Assembly (NCBI GenBank): GCA_035719105.1
Contig: DASTGN010000006.1
Span: forward strand, 248,001-312,000
DNA from: UBA8389 sp035719105
GTDB lineage: Bacteria; Bacteroidota; Bacteroidia; Bacteroidales; UBA1402
Direction: 5' to 3'
Length of the DNA: 64,000 bases
The notes beneath the pieces were generated by a model that saw nothing but the letters and a program-made list of their open reading frames with translations, made no database searches and was not told where the DNA came from. A program made the position numbers and the translations under genes. This document shows, one piece after another, positions 8,469-17,454 of the stretch; position 1 is the stretch's first letter; each line of letters begins with the position of its first letter.

Positions 8469-10058
8469 TTATTTTTTAACGTATTCTATTTCAATCAGTT
8501 GCTTGGCCTCTTTGTCCAAAATGGCGGTAACTTCGTCGTTAATGACACCGGTTTTCAAAATGTCCAACACATCCGTACGGTGTTTCATTTCCAACTGATC
8601 GAGGAACATTTTTTCGAATTCGATGACTTTATTAACCGGTACATTGGCCAATAAACCCTTAGTACCCAGGTAAATAATAGCGATTTGCTTTTCGACTGGA
8701 ACCGGAGCGTACTGACCTTGTTTTAAAATCTGCACGTTTTTGGAACCACGATCCAGTACGGATTTCGTTACTGCATCCAAGTCGGAACCAAATTTGGAGA
8801 ATGCTTCCAATTCGCGGTATTGGGCCTGATCGAGTTTCAAGGTGCCGGCCACTTTCTTCATTGCTTTGACCTGAGCGTCTCCACCAACACGAGAAACCGA
8901 GATACCCACGTTGATGGCGGGTCGGATACCAGCGTTGAAAAGTTCAGTGTCCAAGAAAATCTGACCATCGGTGATGGAAATCACATTGGTAGGAATGTAT
9001 GCGGACACGTCACCAGCCTGTGTTTCGATGATGGGAAGTGCTGTTAAGGAACCGCCTCCTTTGACCATCGGTCTCAGAACGTCGGGCAAGTCATTCATTT
9101 GTTTGGCTACATCATCGTTGCGGATGATTTTGGCAGCACGTTCCAACAGACGGGAGTGCAAATAGAAGATATCACCCGGATATGCTTCACGTCCAGGCGG
9201 ACGACGAAGAATCAGGGAAACTTCACGGTAAGCAACAGCTTGTTTGGAAAGGTCATCGTAAACCACGAGGGCATGTCGTCCTGAATCACGGAAGAATTCT
9301 CCGATGGCAGCTCCTGCATAAGGTGCATAAAATTGCATGGCTGCAGGAGTGGAAGCCGGTGCGGAAACCACACAGGTATAATCCATGGCGCCATGTTTTT
9401 CGAGGGTTTGAACCAAACTGGCTATGGTCGAACCTTTTTGGCCGATGGCCACGTAGATGCAATGAACCGGTTCACCTTTCAGGAAGTTTTCGCGTTGATT
9501 GATGATCGTATCAATGGCAATGGCCGTTTTACCCGTTTGACGGTCACCGATGATCAGTTCACGTTGACCACGACCAATGGGTATCTGGGAATCGATGGAC
9601 TTGAGTCCAGTCTGAAGCGGTTCGCTGACCTTTTGACGGAAAATGACACCGGGTGCCTTGCGCTCTAAAGGCAATTCATACAGGTCGCCTTTAATGGGGC
9701 CTTTGCCATCAATCGGGTTGCCGAGTGTATCGATTACCCTACCCATCAGGCCTTCGCCTACACGAATGGAGGCAATTCTGCCGGTACGTTTCACGGTAAA
9801 TCCTTCCTTGATTTCTTCGGAGGAACCAAATAGAACGACCCCAACGTTGTCTTCTTCCAGATTGAGCACTACACCCATCATTCCGTTTTGGAATTCAACC
9901 AATTCGTTGGATTGAACGTTGTCTAAGCCATAGATGCGGGCCACGCCGTCACTCACTTGCAGAACTTTACCAACTTCTTCCAACCTAAGGCTGTCTTCCA
10001 GACCTGCCAATTGTTTTTTTAGAATGTCGAAAACTTCACTTGGTTTGATATCGGACAT
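8469..10058 (-). CDS. atpA: ATP synthase F1 subunit alpha
   Basis: 529 residues. The non-catalytic nucleotide site P-loop GDRQTGKT is at residues 171-178, and the family signature PAINVGISVSRVGGDAQ follows in the C-terminal half. Length is a little above the usual 505-515. It lies between atpH (37 bp upstream) and atpG (3 bp downstream). Confidence 0.98.
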   Translation of the reverse strand: MSDIKPSEVFDILKKQLAGLEDSLRLEEVGKVLQVSDGVARIYGLDNVQSNELVEFQNGMMGVVLNLEEDNVGVVLFGSSEEIKEGFTVKRTGRIASIRVGEGLMGRVIDTLGNPIDGKGPIKGDLYELPLERKAPGVIFRQKVSEPLQTGLKSIDSQIPIGRGQRELIIGDRQTGKTAIAIDTIINQRENFLKGEPVHCIYVAIGQKGSTIASLVQTLEKHGAMDYTCVVSAPASTPAAMQFYAPYAGAAIGEFFRDSGRHALVVYDDLSKQAVAYREVSLILRRPPGREAYPGDIFYLHSRLLERAAKIIRNDDVAKQMNDLPDVLRPMVKGGGSLTALPIIETQAGDVSAYIPTNVISITDGQIFLDTELFNAGIRPAINVGISVSRVGGDAQVKAMKKVAGTLKLDQAQYRELEAFSKFGSDLDAVTKSVLDRGSKNVQILKQGQYAPVPVEKQIAIIYLGTKGLLANVPVNKVIEFEKMFLDQLEMKHRTDVLDILKTGVINDEVTAILDKEAKQLIEIEYVKK

Positions 10059-10095
10059 AGTATGTATTTTTTATATAATTCTTGAAATGGGGAAC

Positions 10096-10635
10096 TCAGT
10101 CGCGCAACAATTCGGTACGAATGTGTTCCAACTCGGTTCGAATGCTTGAATCCATTCGATAATTGTCAACTTCCAAAACAAATCCGCCTAAAATTTCGGG
10201 TTCTACCTGAGTAGTCAACTCGATGCTGGCTGAAAATTGCTTGTCGACCAACTGTCTGATTTTAGCAATCGAATCTTCTGTAAGTGGTTGAGCGGATGTG
10301 ATTTTTCCTAGAACCACCCGTTCTTTTTCCCTATATATTTTTTGATAGGACATGGAAATGAACACCATGAACTCTTCACGACCTTTTTTGATGACGAAAT
10401 CGAAGAAATGCGCCAGCAAGGATTTCGGGTCACAGGCAGAAGCGGTAATCAACAACTCCAGTTTTTCCGCAGGGCTGTGCATGGGGTTCGCCAAAGTACG
10501 GGCTAAAGCCGGCACTTCGAAAAATGCTTGTGTAAGCCGTTCCATGGAGGTGTAAATTTCCTTTTGGAAATTATTTTCCTCTGCCAGCGCAAACAGTGAC
10601 TGTGCGTATCGAACCGATATTTTACCTTCGTTCAT
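10096..10635 (-). CDS. atpH: ATP synthase F1 subunit delta
   Basis: 179 residues. The N-terminal helical domain (ISVRYAQSLFALAEENN) and the C-terminal signature EPEILGGFVLEVDNYRMDSSI are both present. Delta links the peripheral stalk to the top of F1. It starts 3 bp after atpF. Confidence 0.96.
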   Translation of the reverse strand: MNEGKISVRYAQSLFALAEENNFQKEIYTSMERLTQAFFEVPALARTLANPMHSPAEKLELLITASACDPKSLLAHFFDFVIKKGREEFMVFISMSYQKIYREKERVVLGKITSAQPLTEDSIAKIRQLVDKQFSASIELTTQVEPEILGGFVLEVDNYRMDSSIRTELEHIRTELLRD

Positions 10636-10638
10636 GAA

Positions 10639-11139
10639 TTAATTTTTCGTTTGGTTGGCATCATCCAACATTTTGTTGACCAGCTCGATCTGTGCAGCAT
10701 CTCCTTCCAGGTTTTTACGCAAAAGTTTGCTGGCAATGCTTACAGAAAGCAGTGCCACTTGGTTGCGTACTTCTTTTAAGGCCAATTCCTTTTCGGATTG
10801 AATGCTTTGACGCGCATCGGCAATCAGTTTGTCGGCTTCGGCACGAGCCTGATTCTTGGCATCTTCGATTAGTTTTTCGCGCAACAGCTGCACTTCTTTC
10901 AAAATGGCATTCTGCTCTTCGCGGGCTTCAGCCAGAATCACGGTACGTTCCTCCTTGATGCTTTCGAGCTTCTGGTAGGCCTGATCGGCAGCCAGTACGG
11001 AATTGGTGATGTACTTTTCCCGTTCAGCAATGGCCTTGGTTATAAATGGCCAGGCAAATTTTCCAAGGATGCCGACTACTGCCAAAAAGACAATCAGCAT
11101 CCAAAAAATCAACCCTGTTTCCGGAGTAAACAATCCCAT
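10639..11139 (-). CDS. atpF: ATP synthase Fo subunit b
   Basis: 166 residues. One N-terminal membrane helix (LIFWMLIVFLAVVGILGKFAWPFI) is followed by a long charged helix rich in Glu, Lys, Ala and Gln that forms the peripheral stalk dimer. Standard length. It lies 7 bp after atpE and 3 bp before atpH. Confidence 0.96.
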   Translation of the reverse strand: MGLFTPETGLIFWMLIVFLAVVGILGKFAWPFITKAIAEREKYITNSVLAADQAYQKLESIKEERTVILAEAREEQNAILKEVQLLREKLIEDAKNQARAEADKLIADARQSIQSEKELALKEVRNQVALLSVSIASKLLRKNLEGDAAQIELVNKMLDDANQTKN

Positions 11140-11146
11140 GGTGAAA

Positions 11147-11413
11147 TTACATTACGATGGCAAGCACAGAAACGATGATGGCGAATAAAGCCACCCCTTC
11201 AATCAAAACGCAGGCAATCAACATGTTCGTGCGAATGTCATTGGTGGATTCCGGTTGACGAGCAATGGATTCAACAGCGGATGCGCCGATTTTACCGATA
11301 CCGATACCGGCTCCGATAGCTGCGACACCTGCGCCCAAAGCGGCACCCAATTTGGCAATAGCTGCGAGGGAAGTTGCACCAGCGGCAGCTTGAAGAAGGA
11401 TAGTAGATAACAT
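11147..11413 (-). CDS. atpE: ATP synthase Fo subunit c
   Basis: 88 residues forming a hairpin of two membrane helices joined by the polar loop ARQPE (residues 51-55). The ion-binding carboxylate is Glu72 in LIEGVALF. The ES/T pattern of Na+-binding c rings is absent at this position (Glu is followed by Gly-Val-Ala), so H+ coupling is the likelier reading, though this is a by-eye judgement. Helix 1 has the GAGIGIGKIG packing repeat. Confidence 0.97.
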   Translation of the reverse strand: MLSTILLQAAAGATSLAAIAKLGAALGAGVAAIGAGIGIGKIGASAVESIARQPESTNDIRTNMLIACVLIEGVALFAIIVSVLAIVM

Positions 11414-11448
11414 AATGATTAAGTTTTAATGTATGAATTCAATTAATT

Positions 11449-12531
11449 TCAATGGTGAACCTCAGCATGTGCTTCATGTGGTTCCGGATGTGCCATTCCT
11501 ATGAAGAAGGAAGTCAACATCGTGAACACATAGGCTTGAAGGAATACGACCAATAATTCCAACAAGTTCATGAAGATGGCAAAAACCAAGGTAAGTATCG
11601 AGACTCCGGCTCCCAACAGCGGGCTGATGGCTCCGAAAATAAAAATCATGGCCATAAACACCATGGCAATCATATGGCCGGCCAACATATTGGCGAACAG
11701 ACGAATACAGAGAGCCATCGGTTTAGTGAAGACGCTGACCAATTCTAAGAACGGCATCAGCGGAATGGGAAAACGCATCCACTTAGGCATGGTGGGAACC
11801 AAAAAGATTTCCTTCCAATATTCCTTATTGGCAAAGACGTTGATGATGAGCAAGGATAAGATGGCCAACACCATGGTGGTGGCAATGTTGCCGGTCAAAT
11901 TGGCACCACCGGGGAAAATGGGTATGATGCCCAACATGTTGTTTATCAGGATGAAAAAGAATAGCGTAAGCAGATAAGGTGCATATTTCGCATAACCTTT
12001 GCCAACGCCGGGTTTGATAACTTCATCCAACATGAAGACGATGATGACTTCAATGGCGCCTTGAAAACCACCTGGAGCTTTCATCGGATCGCGACGGTAA
12101 AATTTGGCAAGACTCAGAAAAATCCACAAAAGCAAGAATGCTGAAATCAGCAGCGAAGCTACATTTTTGGTGATGCTCAGGTCAAGTGGACGAATTTGCT
12201 GTCCGTTGGGCAATGTTTCAACCAATTTGCCTTTGAAATCACCTTCGTGAGCTATTTCAAATCCTTGATAGGCAGCTTCTTCGTGATGAAACTTGGCGGA
12301 GGAGAAAACAAACCAACCGCGATCCTGGCTTTTGGCAATGATGAGCAATGGAATGCTTACCTCTGTTTTTCCGATTTTGGTGACGTGCCAACTGTAGGCA
12401 TCACTGATGTGACCAAATATAAATTCGTTGGGTCGAAATGCTTCCTGCTCAGAAGCAAATGCTGGAGCTGTCATTAAAGCCAGCAGCAGTAGTAAATATC
12501 GAACACCTTTATGTATGAAATCAATCTTCAT
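11449..12531 (-). CDS. atpB: ATP synthase Fo subunit a, with signal peptide and periplasmic extension
   Basis: 360 residues, against about 271 in E. coli. The membrane core contains the essential Arg277 in MALCIRLFANMLAGH and the usual NNMLGIIP segment. The extra length is at the N terminus: a signal-peptide-like stretch ending APAFA-SEQ (about residue 27), then some 95 soluble residues before the first core helix. The C terminus is His- and Glu-rich (HPEPHEAHAEVHH). Its start overlaps the preceding small membrane-protein gene by 11 bp. Confidence 0.97.
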   Translation of the reverse strand: MKIDFIHKGVRYLLLLLALMTAPAFASEQEAFRPNEFIFGHISDAYSWHVTKIGKTEVSIPLLIIAKSQDRGWFVFSSAKFHHEEAAYQGFEIAHEGDFKGKLVETLPNGQQIRPLDLSITKNVASLLISAFLLLWIFLSLAKFYRRDPMKAPGGFQGAIEVIIVFMLDEVIKPGVGKGYAKYAPYLLTLFFFILINNMLGIIPIFPGGANLTGNIATTMVLAILSLLIINVFANKEYWKEIFLVPTMPKWMRFPIPLMPFLELVSVFTKPMALCIRLFANMLAGHMIAMVFMAMIFIFGAISPLLGAGVSILTLVFAIFMNLLELLVVFLQAYVFTMLTSFFIGMAHPEPHEAHAEVHH

Positions 12532-12907
12532 TCTGAATCTTGTTTTGTTTATTTACCCGTACCATGATCAAGGTTTCAAGAGCCAGGTAGATGATGAAAA
12601 AAGCGCCGAACGTTAGCAAGAACGTGACGGTCTGCACTTTAACCAATAAGATATAGAGCAATATGATGAACAAAGTAAGTAACAACTTGCCGGTTTTGAC
12701 AGCCAACATCACGGATATCTTGACATTCGGATTGAGCACCACATGGTGGAACGTCGCAGCGGCAAGCATCGTAAAGAAAAAAGGAATGAAAGCCAACCAG
12801 GGAGTATAGATTTCCGGTTTTGCCACTGAAAGCACAAAAACGAGCAGGCCATAAAGAGCCCAAAGCACCAATGTGGTCAACGCAATGTATTTCAGTGTAC
12901 TTTTCAT
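12521..12907 (-). CDS. Small membrane protein in the atp operon (AtpI-like position)
   Basis: 128 residues with four predicted membrane segments and a short charged tail (RVNKQNKIQNED). It lies between atpC and atpB, where other bacteria carry atpI or atpZ, overlapping atpB by 11 bp and 2 bp from atpC. AtpI-type proteins help assemble the c ring. There is no motif that proves homology; position and topology are the evidence, so the function is inferred. Confidence 0.75.
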   Translation of the reverse strand: MKSTLKYIALTTLVLWALYGLLVFVLSVAKPEIYTPWLAFIPFFFTMLAAATFHHVVLNPNVKISVMLAVKTGKLLLTLFIILLYILLVKVQTVTFLLTFGAFFIIYLALETLIMVRVNKQNKIQNED

Positions 12908-12909
12908 GC

Positions 12910-13167
12910 TCAGAGGGTATTTATTTTTTCAATACATACCGAAATCACGTCGTTTTTAACATCGGCGAAGCCGTCTTCCACCAAGTAACTGGTCTCTTCA
13001 CCACTTTTCGGTTTGAAGGACAGGTTGCCTTTGTCAATGGTCGAGATGAGCGGAGCATGCTGCGGCAGAACGGTAAACAACCCCTTGGAACCGGGGATGG
13101 TCACCGACTCGACTTCACCGTCGAAGAGCGTCTTAACCGGAGTAAGCAAAATCAGTCGCATGTGCAA
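12910..13167 (-). CDS. atpC: ATP synthase F1 subunit epsilon, short form without C-terminal helices
   Basis: 85 residues. It has the N-terminal beta-sandwich (LILLTPVKTLFDGEVESVTIPGSKG and LPQHAPLIS) and ends right after it at IEKINTL. The two C-terminal helices that in E. coli (139 residues) bind ATP and block rotation are absent. A second in-frame ATG two codons in is also possible. It follows atpD by 4 bp. Confidence 0.94.
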   Translation of the reverse strand: MHMRLILLTPVKTLFDGEVESVTIPGSKGLFTVLPQHAPLISTIDKGNLSFKPKSGEETSYLVEDGFADVKNDVISVCIEKINTL

Positions 13168-13171
13168 AAAT

Positions 13172-14683
13172 TTAAGCGTTGGCTTCGGCCATCAATTTCT
13201 TACCCTTCGCAATGGCATCATCAATGGTGCCTACCATGATGAAAGCGGCTTCCGGATATTCATCCACTTCACCATCCATAATCATGTTGAACCCACGAAT
13301 GGTTTCCTCGATGGGCACAATAACTCCGGGAACACCGGTGAATTGAGCGGACATGAAGAACGGTTGGGAGAGGAAACGCTGTACACGACGAGCCCTGGAA
13401 ACAATCAGTTTGTCGTCGTCAGAGAGTTCGTCCATACCTAAGATGGCGATGATGTCCTGTAATTCCTTATATCGTTGAAGCAATTCCTTGACACGCTGCG
13501 CGGTATTGTAATGAGCTTCACCGATGATGTTGGGATCTAAGATGCGAGAAGTCGAATCCAAGGGGTCCACAGCCGGATAAATACCCAGTTCTGAAATCTT
13601 GCGGTTCAATACGGTGGTGGCGTCCAGGTGAGCGAAAGTCGTGGCAGGAGCAGGGTCGGTCAAGTCATCAGCAGGCACGTAGATGGCTTGCACAGACGTG
13701 ATGGAACCGTGTTTCGTGGAGGTGATGCGTTCCTGTAAAAGACCCATTTCAGTAGCTAATGTCGGTTGGTAACCCACAGCTGAAGGCATCCGGCCCAACA
13801 GTGCTGAAACTTCGGAGCCAGCCTGTGTGAAACGGAAAATATTGTCGATAAAAAATAAGATGTCTTTGCCAGCACCTTGTCCCCCAGCGTCGCGGAATGA
13901 TTCGGCGACGGTCAATGCAGACAAGGCTACGGAAGCACGAGCACCGGGAGGTTCGTTCATCTGACCGAATACCAAGGTGGCCTGTGATTTTTCGAGTTCG
14001 GCAGGGTCAATCAAGGACAAATCCCAGTCACCCTTTTCCATGCTCTTCATAAACTTTTCACCATAACGAATAACGCCCGATTCCAACATTTCGCGAAGCA
14101 GGTCGTTACCTTCACGGGTACGTTCACCGACACCGGCGAAAACGGAATATCCGTTGTAGCTTTTGGCAATGTTGTTGATGAGTTCCATGATGAGCACCGT
14201 CTTGCCTACGCCGGCACCACCGAACAAACCGATTTTGCCCCCTTTGGCGTAAGGTTCAAGCAAGTCGATGACCTTGATTCCTGTGAACAGGATTTCCTGA
14301 TTGGTTACCAAATCTTCGTATTTGGGGACTTCGCGGTGAATGGCGTAGGCACCTTCCATATTCAATTCAGGCATTCCGTCAATGGATTTGCCGGTCACGT
14401 TCATCATGCGGCCTTTGATCTGGTCGCCAATGGGCATGGTGATGGGAGTTCCCAACAATTTGACGGGCATGCCGCGTGTCAAACCGTCGGTGGAATCCAT
14501 GGCGATGGCGCGCACGGTATCCTCTCCGATGTGTTGTTGGCATTCGATGATGAGTTTCTGACCGTTTTCACGGGTAATCTCAAGTGCATCATGAATTTTT
14601 GGCATGTCCTGGCTCTCTTTGGGGAACGAAACGTCCACTACCGGGCCGATGACTTGTACAATTTTACCAATTGTTTGTGACAT
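13172..14683 (-). CDS. atpD: ATP synthase F1 subunit beta
   Basis: 503 residues. The catalytic P-loop GGAGVGKT is at 155-162, GERTREGND near 186 carries the catalytic Glu, and the ALSALTVAESFRD and DPAPATTFAHLDATTVL blocks follow. It is the first gene of the operon in this organism, giving the order D-C-x-B-E-F-H-A-G. A full promoter match lies 65-95 bases upstream. Confidence 0.98.
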   Translation of the reverse strand: MSQTIGKIVQVIGPVVDVSFPKESQDMPKIHDALEITRENGQKLIIECQQHIGEDTVRAIAMDSTDGLTRGMPVKLLGTPITMPIGDQIKGRMMNVTGKSIDGMPELNMEGAYAIHREVPKYEDLVTNQEILFTGIKVIDLLEPYAKGGKIGLFGGAGVGKTVLIMELINNIAKSYNGYSVFAGVGERTREGNDLLREMLESGVIRYGEKFMKSMEKGDWDLSLIDPAELEKSQATLVFGQMNEPPGARASVALSALTVAESFRDAGGQGAGKDILFFIDNIFRFTQAGSEVSALLGRMPSAVGYQPTLATEMGLLQERITSTKHGSITSVQAIYVPADDLTDPAPATTFAHLDATTVLNRKISELGIYPAVDPLDSTSRILDPNIIGEAHYNTAQRVKELLQRYKELQDIIAILGMDELSDDDKLIVSRARRVQRFLSQPFFMSAQFTGVPGVIVPIEETIRGFNMIMDGEVDEYPEAAFIMVGTIDDAIAKGKKLMAEANA

Positions 14684-14747
14684 AAAAACGAAGCTTTATG
14701 GAATGGGTGATAGATCGGTTAAATGTTATTTTTTTTTAATAACAGCG

Positions 14748-14778
14748 CAAAAGTAGCCAAAATTTTGCCAATGTCCAA
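14748..14778 (-). promoter_or_regulatory. Promoter of the atp operon
   Basis: On the minus strand: TTG (14778-14776), 20 bp, then TACTTTTG (14755-14748), matching the Bacteroidetes sigma factor consensus TTG-N19-21-TAnnTTTG. The start site would be near 14742, leaving a leader of about 60 bases before atpD. Confidence 0.7.
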
Positions 14779-14801
14779 CTTGTTTTTTTAAAATATTGGC
14801 G

Positions 14802-14831
14802 TTGAAATTGTTGTAACTTTTTATAAATTTG
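14802..14831 (+). promoter_or_regulatory. Promoter of the P-type ATPase gene
   Basis: TTG (14802-14804), 19 bp, then TAAATTTG (14824-14831), a full match to the Bacteroidetes consensus. The start site would be near 14838, about 67 bases before the ATG. It is back to back with the atp promoter. Confidence 0.7.
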
Positions 14832-14904
14832 TGCACTGTATTCAACTATTTCCGGATAGGCTCAGGAATTATAACGAGGGCTTTTAACACTCACGCTTAC
14901 CGTT

Positions 14905-17451
14905 ATGCAAACATTAGCCGAGATTGCCGGGAATTTGTTCACCGGTCTGAACGATGTTCAAGTACAAGAGAGCCGAACCCTGAACGGCACCAATGAAATC
15001 CCAGTTACCAAATCAAATGGTTTTTTTCACCTTGCCTTAGGCATCCTCAAGGAACCGATGTTCTTATTGTTGGTTGTCTGTGCTACCTTGTATATGGCTG
15101 TAGGTGATATTCAGGAAGGGCTCATGTTGCTGGGTTTCGTCCTGTTCATCATGGGGATTGAATTCTACCAGGAACGCAAGACTGGTAAAGCATTGGAGGC
15201 GTTGCGAGAAATGTCCAGCCCGAAAGCGCGAGTGTTGCGCAACGGAGTGGAAGTAAAGATCCCGTGCGGGGAAGTGGTGGTGGATGATCTTGTTGTACTA
15301 ACGGAAGGTGAACGGGTTCCTGCCGATGCCATTCTGTTGCACTGCATCAATGTTCAAGCCGACGAATCGATGTTGACTGGAGAATCAGTTCCAGTTCGTA
15401 AAGTCGAATCCGATGGTTCTGAATCCGATGTGTTGCCGGGTGGTGACGATACGCCTTTTGTTTTCTCGGGTAGTATGATCGTCCAAGGAAACGGTATTGC
15501 CAAAGTTCTGCGAATTGGCACCAGTACAGAAATTGGAAAAATCGGAACGGCATTGAACAGCGTCGTCGAGGAAACCACCAAACTGAAAACAGAGTTGAAC
15601 GTACTTGTTCGTCGATTGGCTGTTGGAGGAGCTGCGTTGTGTTTGATTGTTGTGCTGGTCTTTTTTCTCACCCGTGGTGATTTGCTACATGGATTTTTAG
15701 CCGGTTTGACTTTGGCTATGGCCATCCTGCCTGAGGAGTTCCCTGTAATTTTGACCATTTTCATGGCCCTTGGTGCTTGGCGGATGTCCAAACACCGCGT
15801 TCTAACCCGTCGACCCGCAGTCATTGAGACCTTGGGTTCAGCCACCGTGCTTTGCACTGATAAGACCGGAACACTCACTCAAAATCGGATGACGGTCAAT
15901 ACTTTGTATAATAAGGAGTCTTTCTTGCATGTTACCGAAATGAAGGGTTTCCCCGAAGATTTTCATGAAATCATCGAATATGGCATCCTTTCCAGTCAAA
16001 CCAAACCGAATGACCCGATGGAAAAGGCCATTTGCCGCTTGGGTGAAGAATTCTTGCAGGATACCGAGCATTTGCACCACGATTGGTCCATGATTCGGGA
16101 ATACCCGCTTTCCAAAGAACTGTTGGCCATGTCCAGAGTGTTCCAGGAAAAAATGACGGATGAATATGTGATTGCAGCCAAGGGCGCTCCAGAGTCCATT
16201 TTTGATCTTTGTCACCTCAAGGATACGTCTAAATACGAAGAGGCTATTCAACTGATGGCATCCAAGGGGCTTCGTGTTTTAGGGGTGGCCAAAGCGGTAG
16301 TGGCAAAAGAGAAATTGCCTGATATTCAGCATGATTTCGAATTTGAATTCATCGGATTGATTGGTTTGGCCGACCCCATTCGACCGGAAGTGAAGGATGC
16401 GGTTCGGGAATGTCACAAAGCGGGCATTCGAGTGATTATGATCACCGGTGATTATCCGGTCACCGCTCAAAACATCGGTGCAGAAATCGGTTTGAAGAAC
16501 ACCGATCAATGCATCACCGGGCCTGAACTTTCTGCAATGAGCGAGGAGGAATTGATTCGACGCATCGAAGTTGTGAATATTTTTGCCCGTGTGGTTCCTG
16601 AGCAGAAATTGAAAATAGTCAACGCTTTGAAAATGAAGGGTGAAGTCGTCGCAATGACGGGCGATGGCGTCAACGACGCACCTGCCCTGAAAGCCGCTCA
16701 TATTGGCATTGCCATGGGGGAACGCGGTACGGATGTGGCACGTGAAGCATCTTCCTTAGTGTTGACCGACGACAATTTTTCTTCCATCGTGGGCGCAGTT
16801 CGTTTAGGACGTCGAATTTTTGACAACATGCAAAAGGCCTTTGGATATGTATTCGCCATTCATGTTCCTGTTGCAGGTCTTTCACTGATTCCCATCTTTT
16901 TTGCCGGCGCTCCGTTGCTGTTGTTCCCGGTTCACGTTGTTTTCATGGAACTGATTATCGACCCTGCGTGCTCGGTCATTTTCGAAGCAGAGAAAGAAGA
17001 AAAGAATGTGATGAGTCGTCCGCCAAGAAGTTCAAAACAGAAATTTTTCGGAGGGAGCAAGATTTTCCTGAGTGTTATGCAAGGATTCGCCATTTTGCTG
17101 ATGGTGTTGGGCGTCTATTTCGTCGGGCTGCAAATGGGGTATAGTGCCGATGTGGTCCGTGCCATGTCGTTCGCCACCTTGATTGTTGCTAATATTTTGA
17201 CCATTCTGACCAACCGCAGTTGGGAAAACAACTTGTTCCAAATTATTGCGACACCTAATACGAGCGTCAAATGGATTGTCGGTGGAACCATCTTGTTTCT
17301 GGTGGCTGTTCTTTCCGTACCTTTTCTTCAGAACTTGTTTCAATTTGGGCCGTTGACAGCGTTGCAAATCGTAAGTTCTATAGGCGTTGGCTTTTTAAGT
17401 GTCGTTTGGTTTGAAATTTACAAAGCGGTATCCAAAAGGAGGACAAAATAA
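14905..17451 (+). CDS. P-type cation-transporting ATPase (P2, Ca2+-type likely)
   Basis: 848 residues. Core motifs are intact: TGES (159-162) in the actuator, DKTGT (319-323) with the phosphorylated Asp319, MITGDYPVTA, and MTGDGVNDAPALKAAHIGIAMG in the hinge. The N-terminal cation-ATPase domain and ten membrane segments point to the P2 group. In helix M4 the usual PEGLP is PEEFP (276-280), and helix M6 reads ELIIDPACS, keeping an Asp. Ca2+ export is the closest guess; the changed M4 motif makes the ion uncertain. It is transcribed divergently from the atp operon and converges on apbE 3 bp away. Confidence 0.92.
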   Translation: MQTLAEIAGNLFTGLNDVQVQESRTLNGTNEIPVTKSNGFFHLALGILKEPMFLLLVVCATLYMAVGDIQEGLMLLGFVLFIMGIEFYQERKTGKALEALREMSSPKARVLRNGVEVKIPCGEVVVDDLVVLTEGERVPADAILLHCINVQADESMLTGESVPVRKVESDGSESDVLPGGDDTPFVFSGSMIVQGNGIAKVLRIGTSTEIGKIGTALNSVVEETTKLKTELNVLVRRLAVGGAALCLIVVLVFFLTRGDLLHGFLAGLTLAMAILPEEFPVILTIFMALGAWRMSKHRVLTRRPAVIETLGSATVLCTDKTGTLTQNRMTVNTLYNKESFLHVTEMKGFPEDFHEIIEYGILSSQTKPNDPMEKAICRLGEEFLQDTEHLHHDWSMIREYPLSKELLAMSRVFQEKMTDEYVIAAKGAPESIFDLCHLKDTSKYEEAIQLMASKGLRVLGVAKAVVAKEKLPDIQHDFEFEFIGLIGLADPIRPEVKDAVRECHKAGIRVIMITGDYPVTAQNIGAEIGLKNTDQCITGPELSAMSEEELIRRIEVVNIFARVVPEQKLKIVNALKMKGEVVAMTGDGVNDAPALKAAHIGIAMGERGTDVAREASSLVLTDDNFSSIVGAVRLGRRIFDNMQKAFGYVFAIHVPVAGLSLIPIFFAGAPLLLFPVHVVFMELIIDPACSVIFEAEKEEKNVMSRPPRSSKQKFFGGSKIFLSVMQGFAILLMVLGVYFVGLQMGYSADVVRAMSFATLIVANILTILTNRSWENNLFQIIATPNTSVKWIVGGTILFLVAVLSVPFLQNLFQFGPLTALQIVSSIGVGFLSVVWFEIYKAVSKRRTK

Positions 17452-17454
17452 AAT

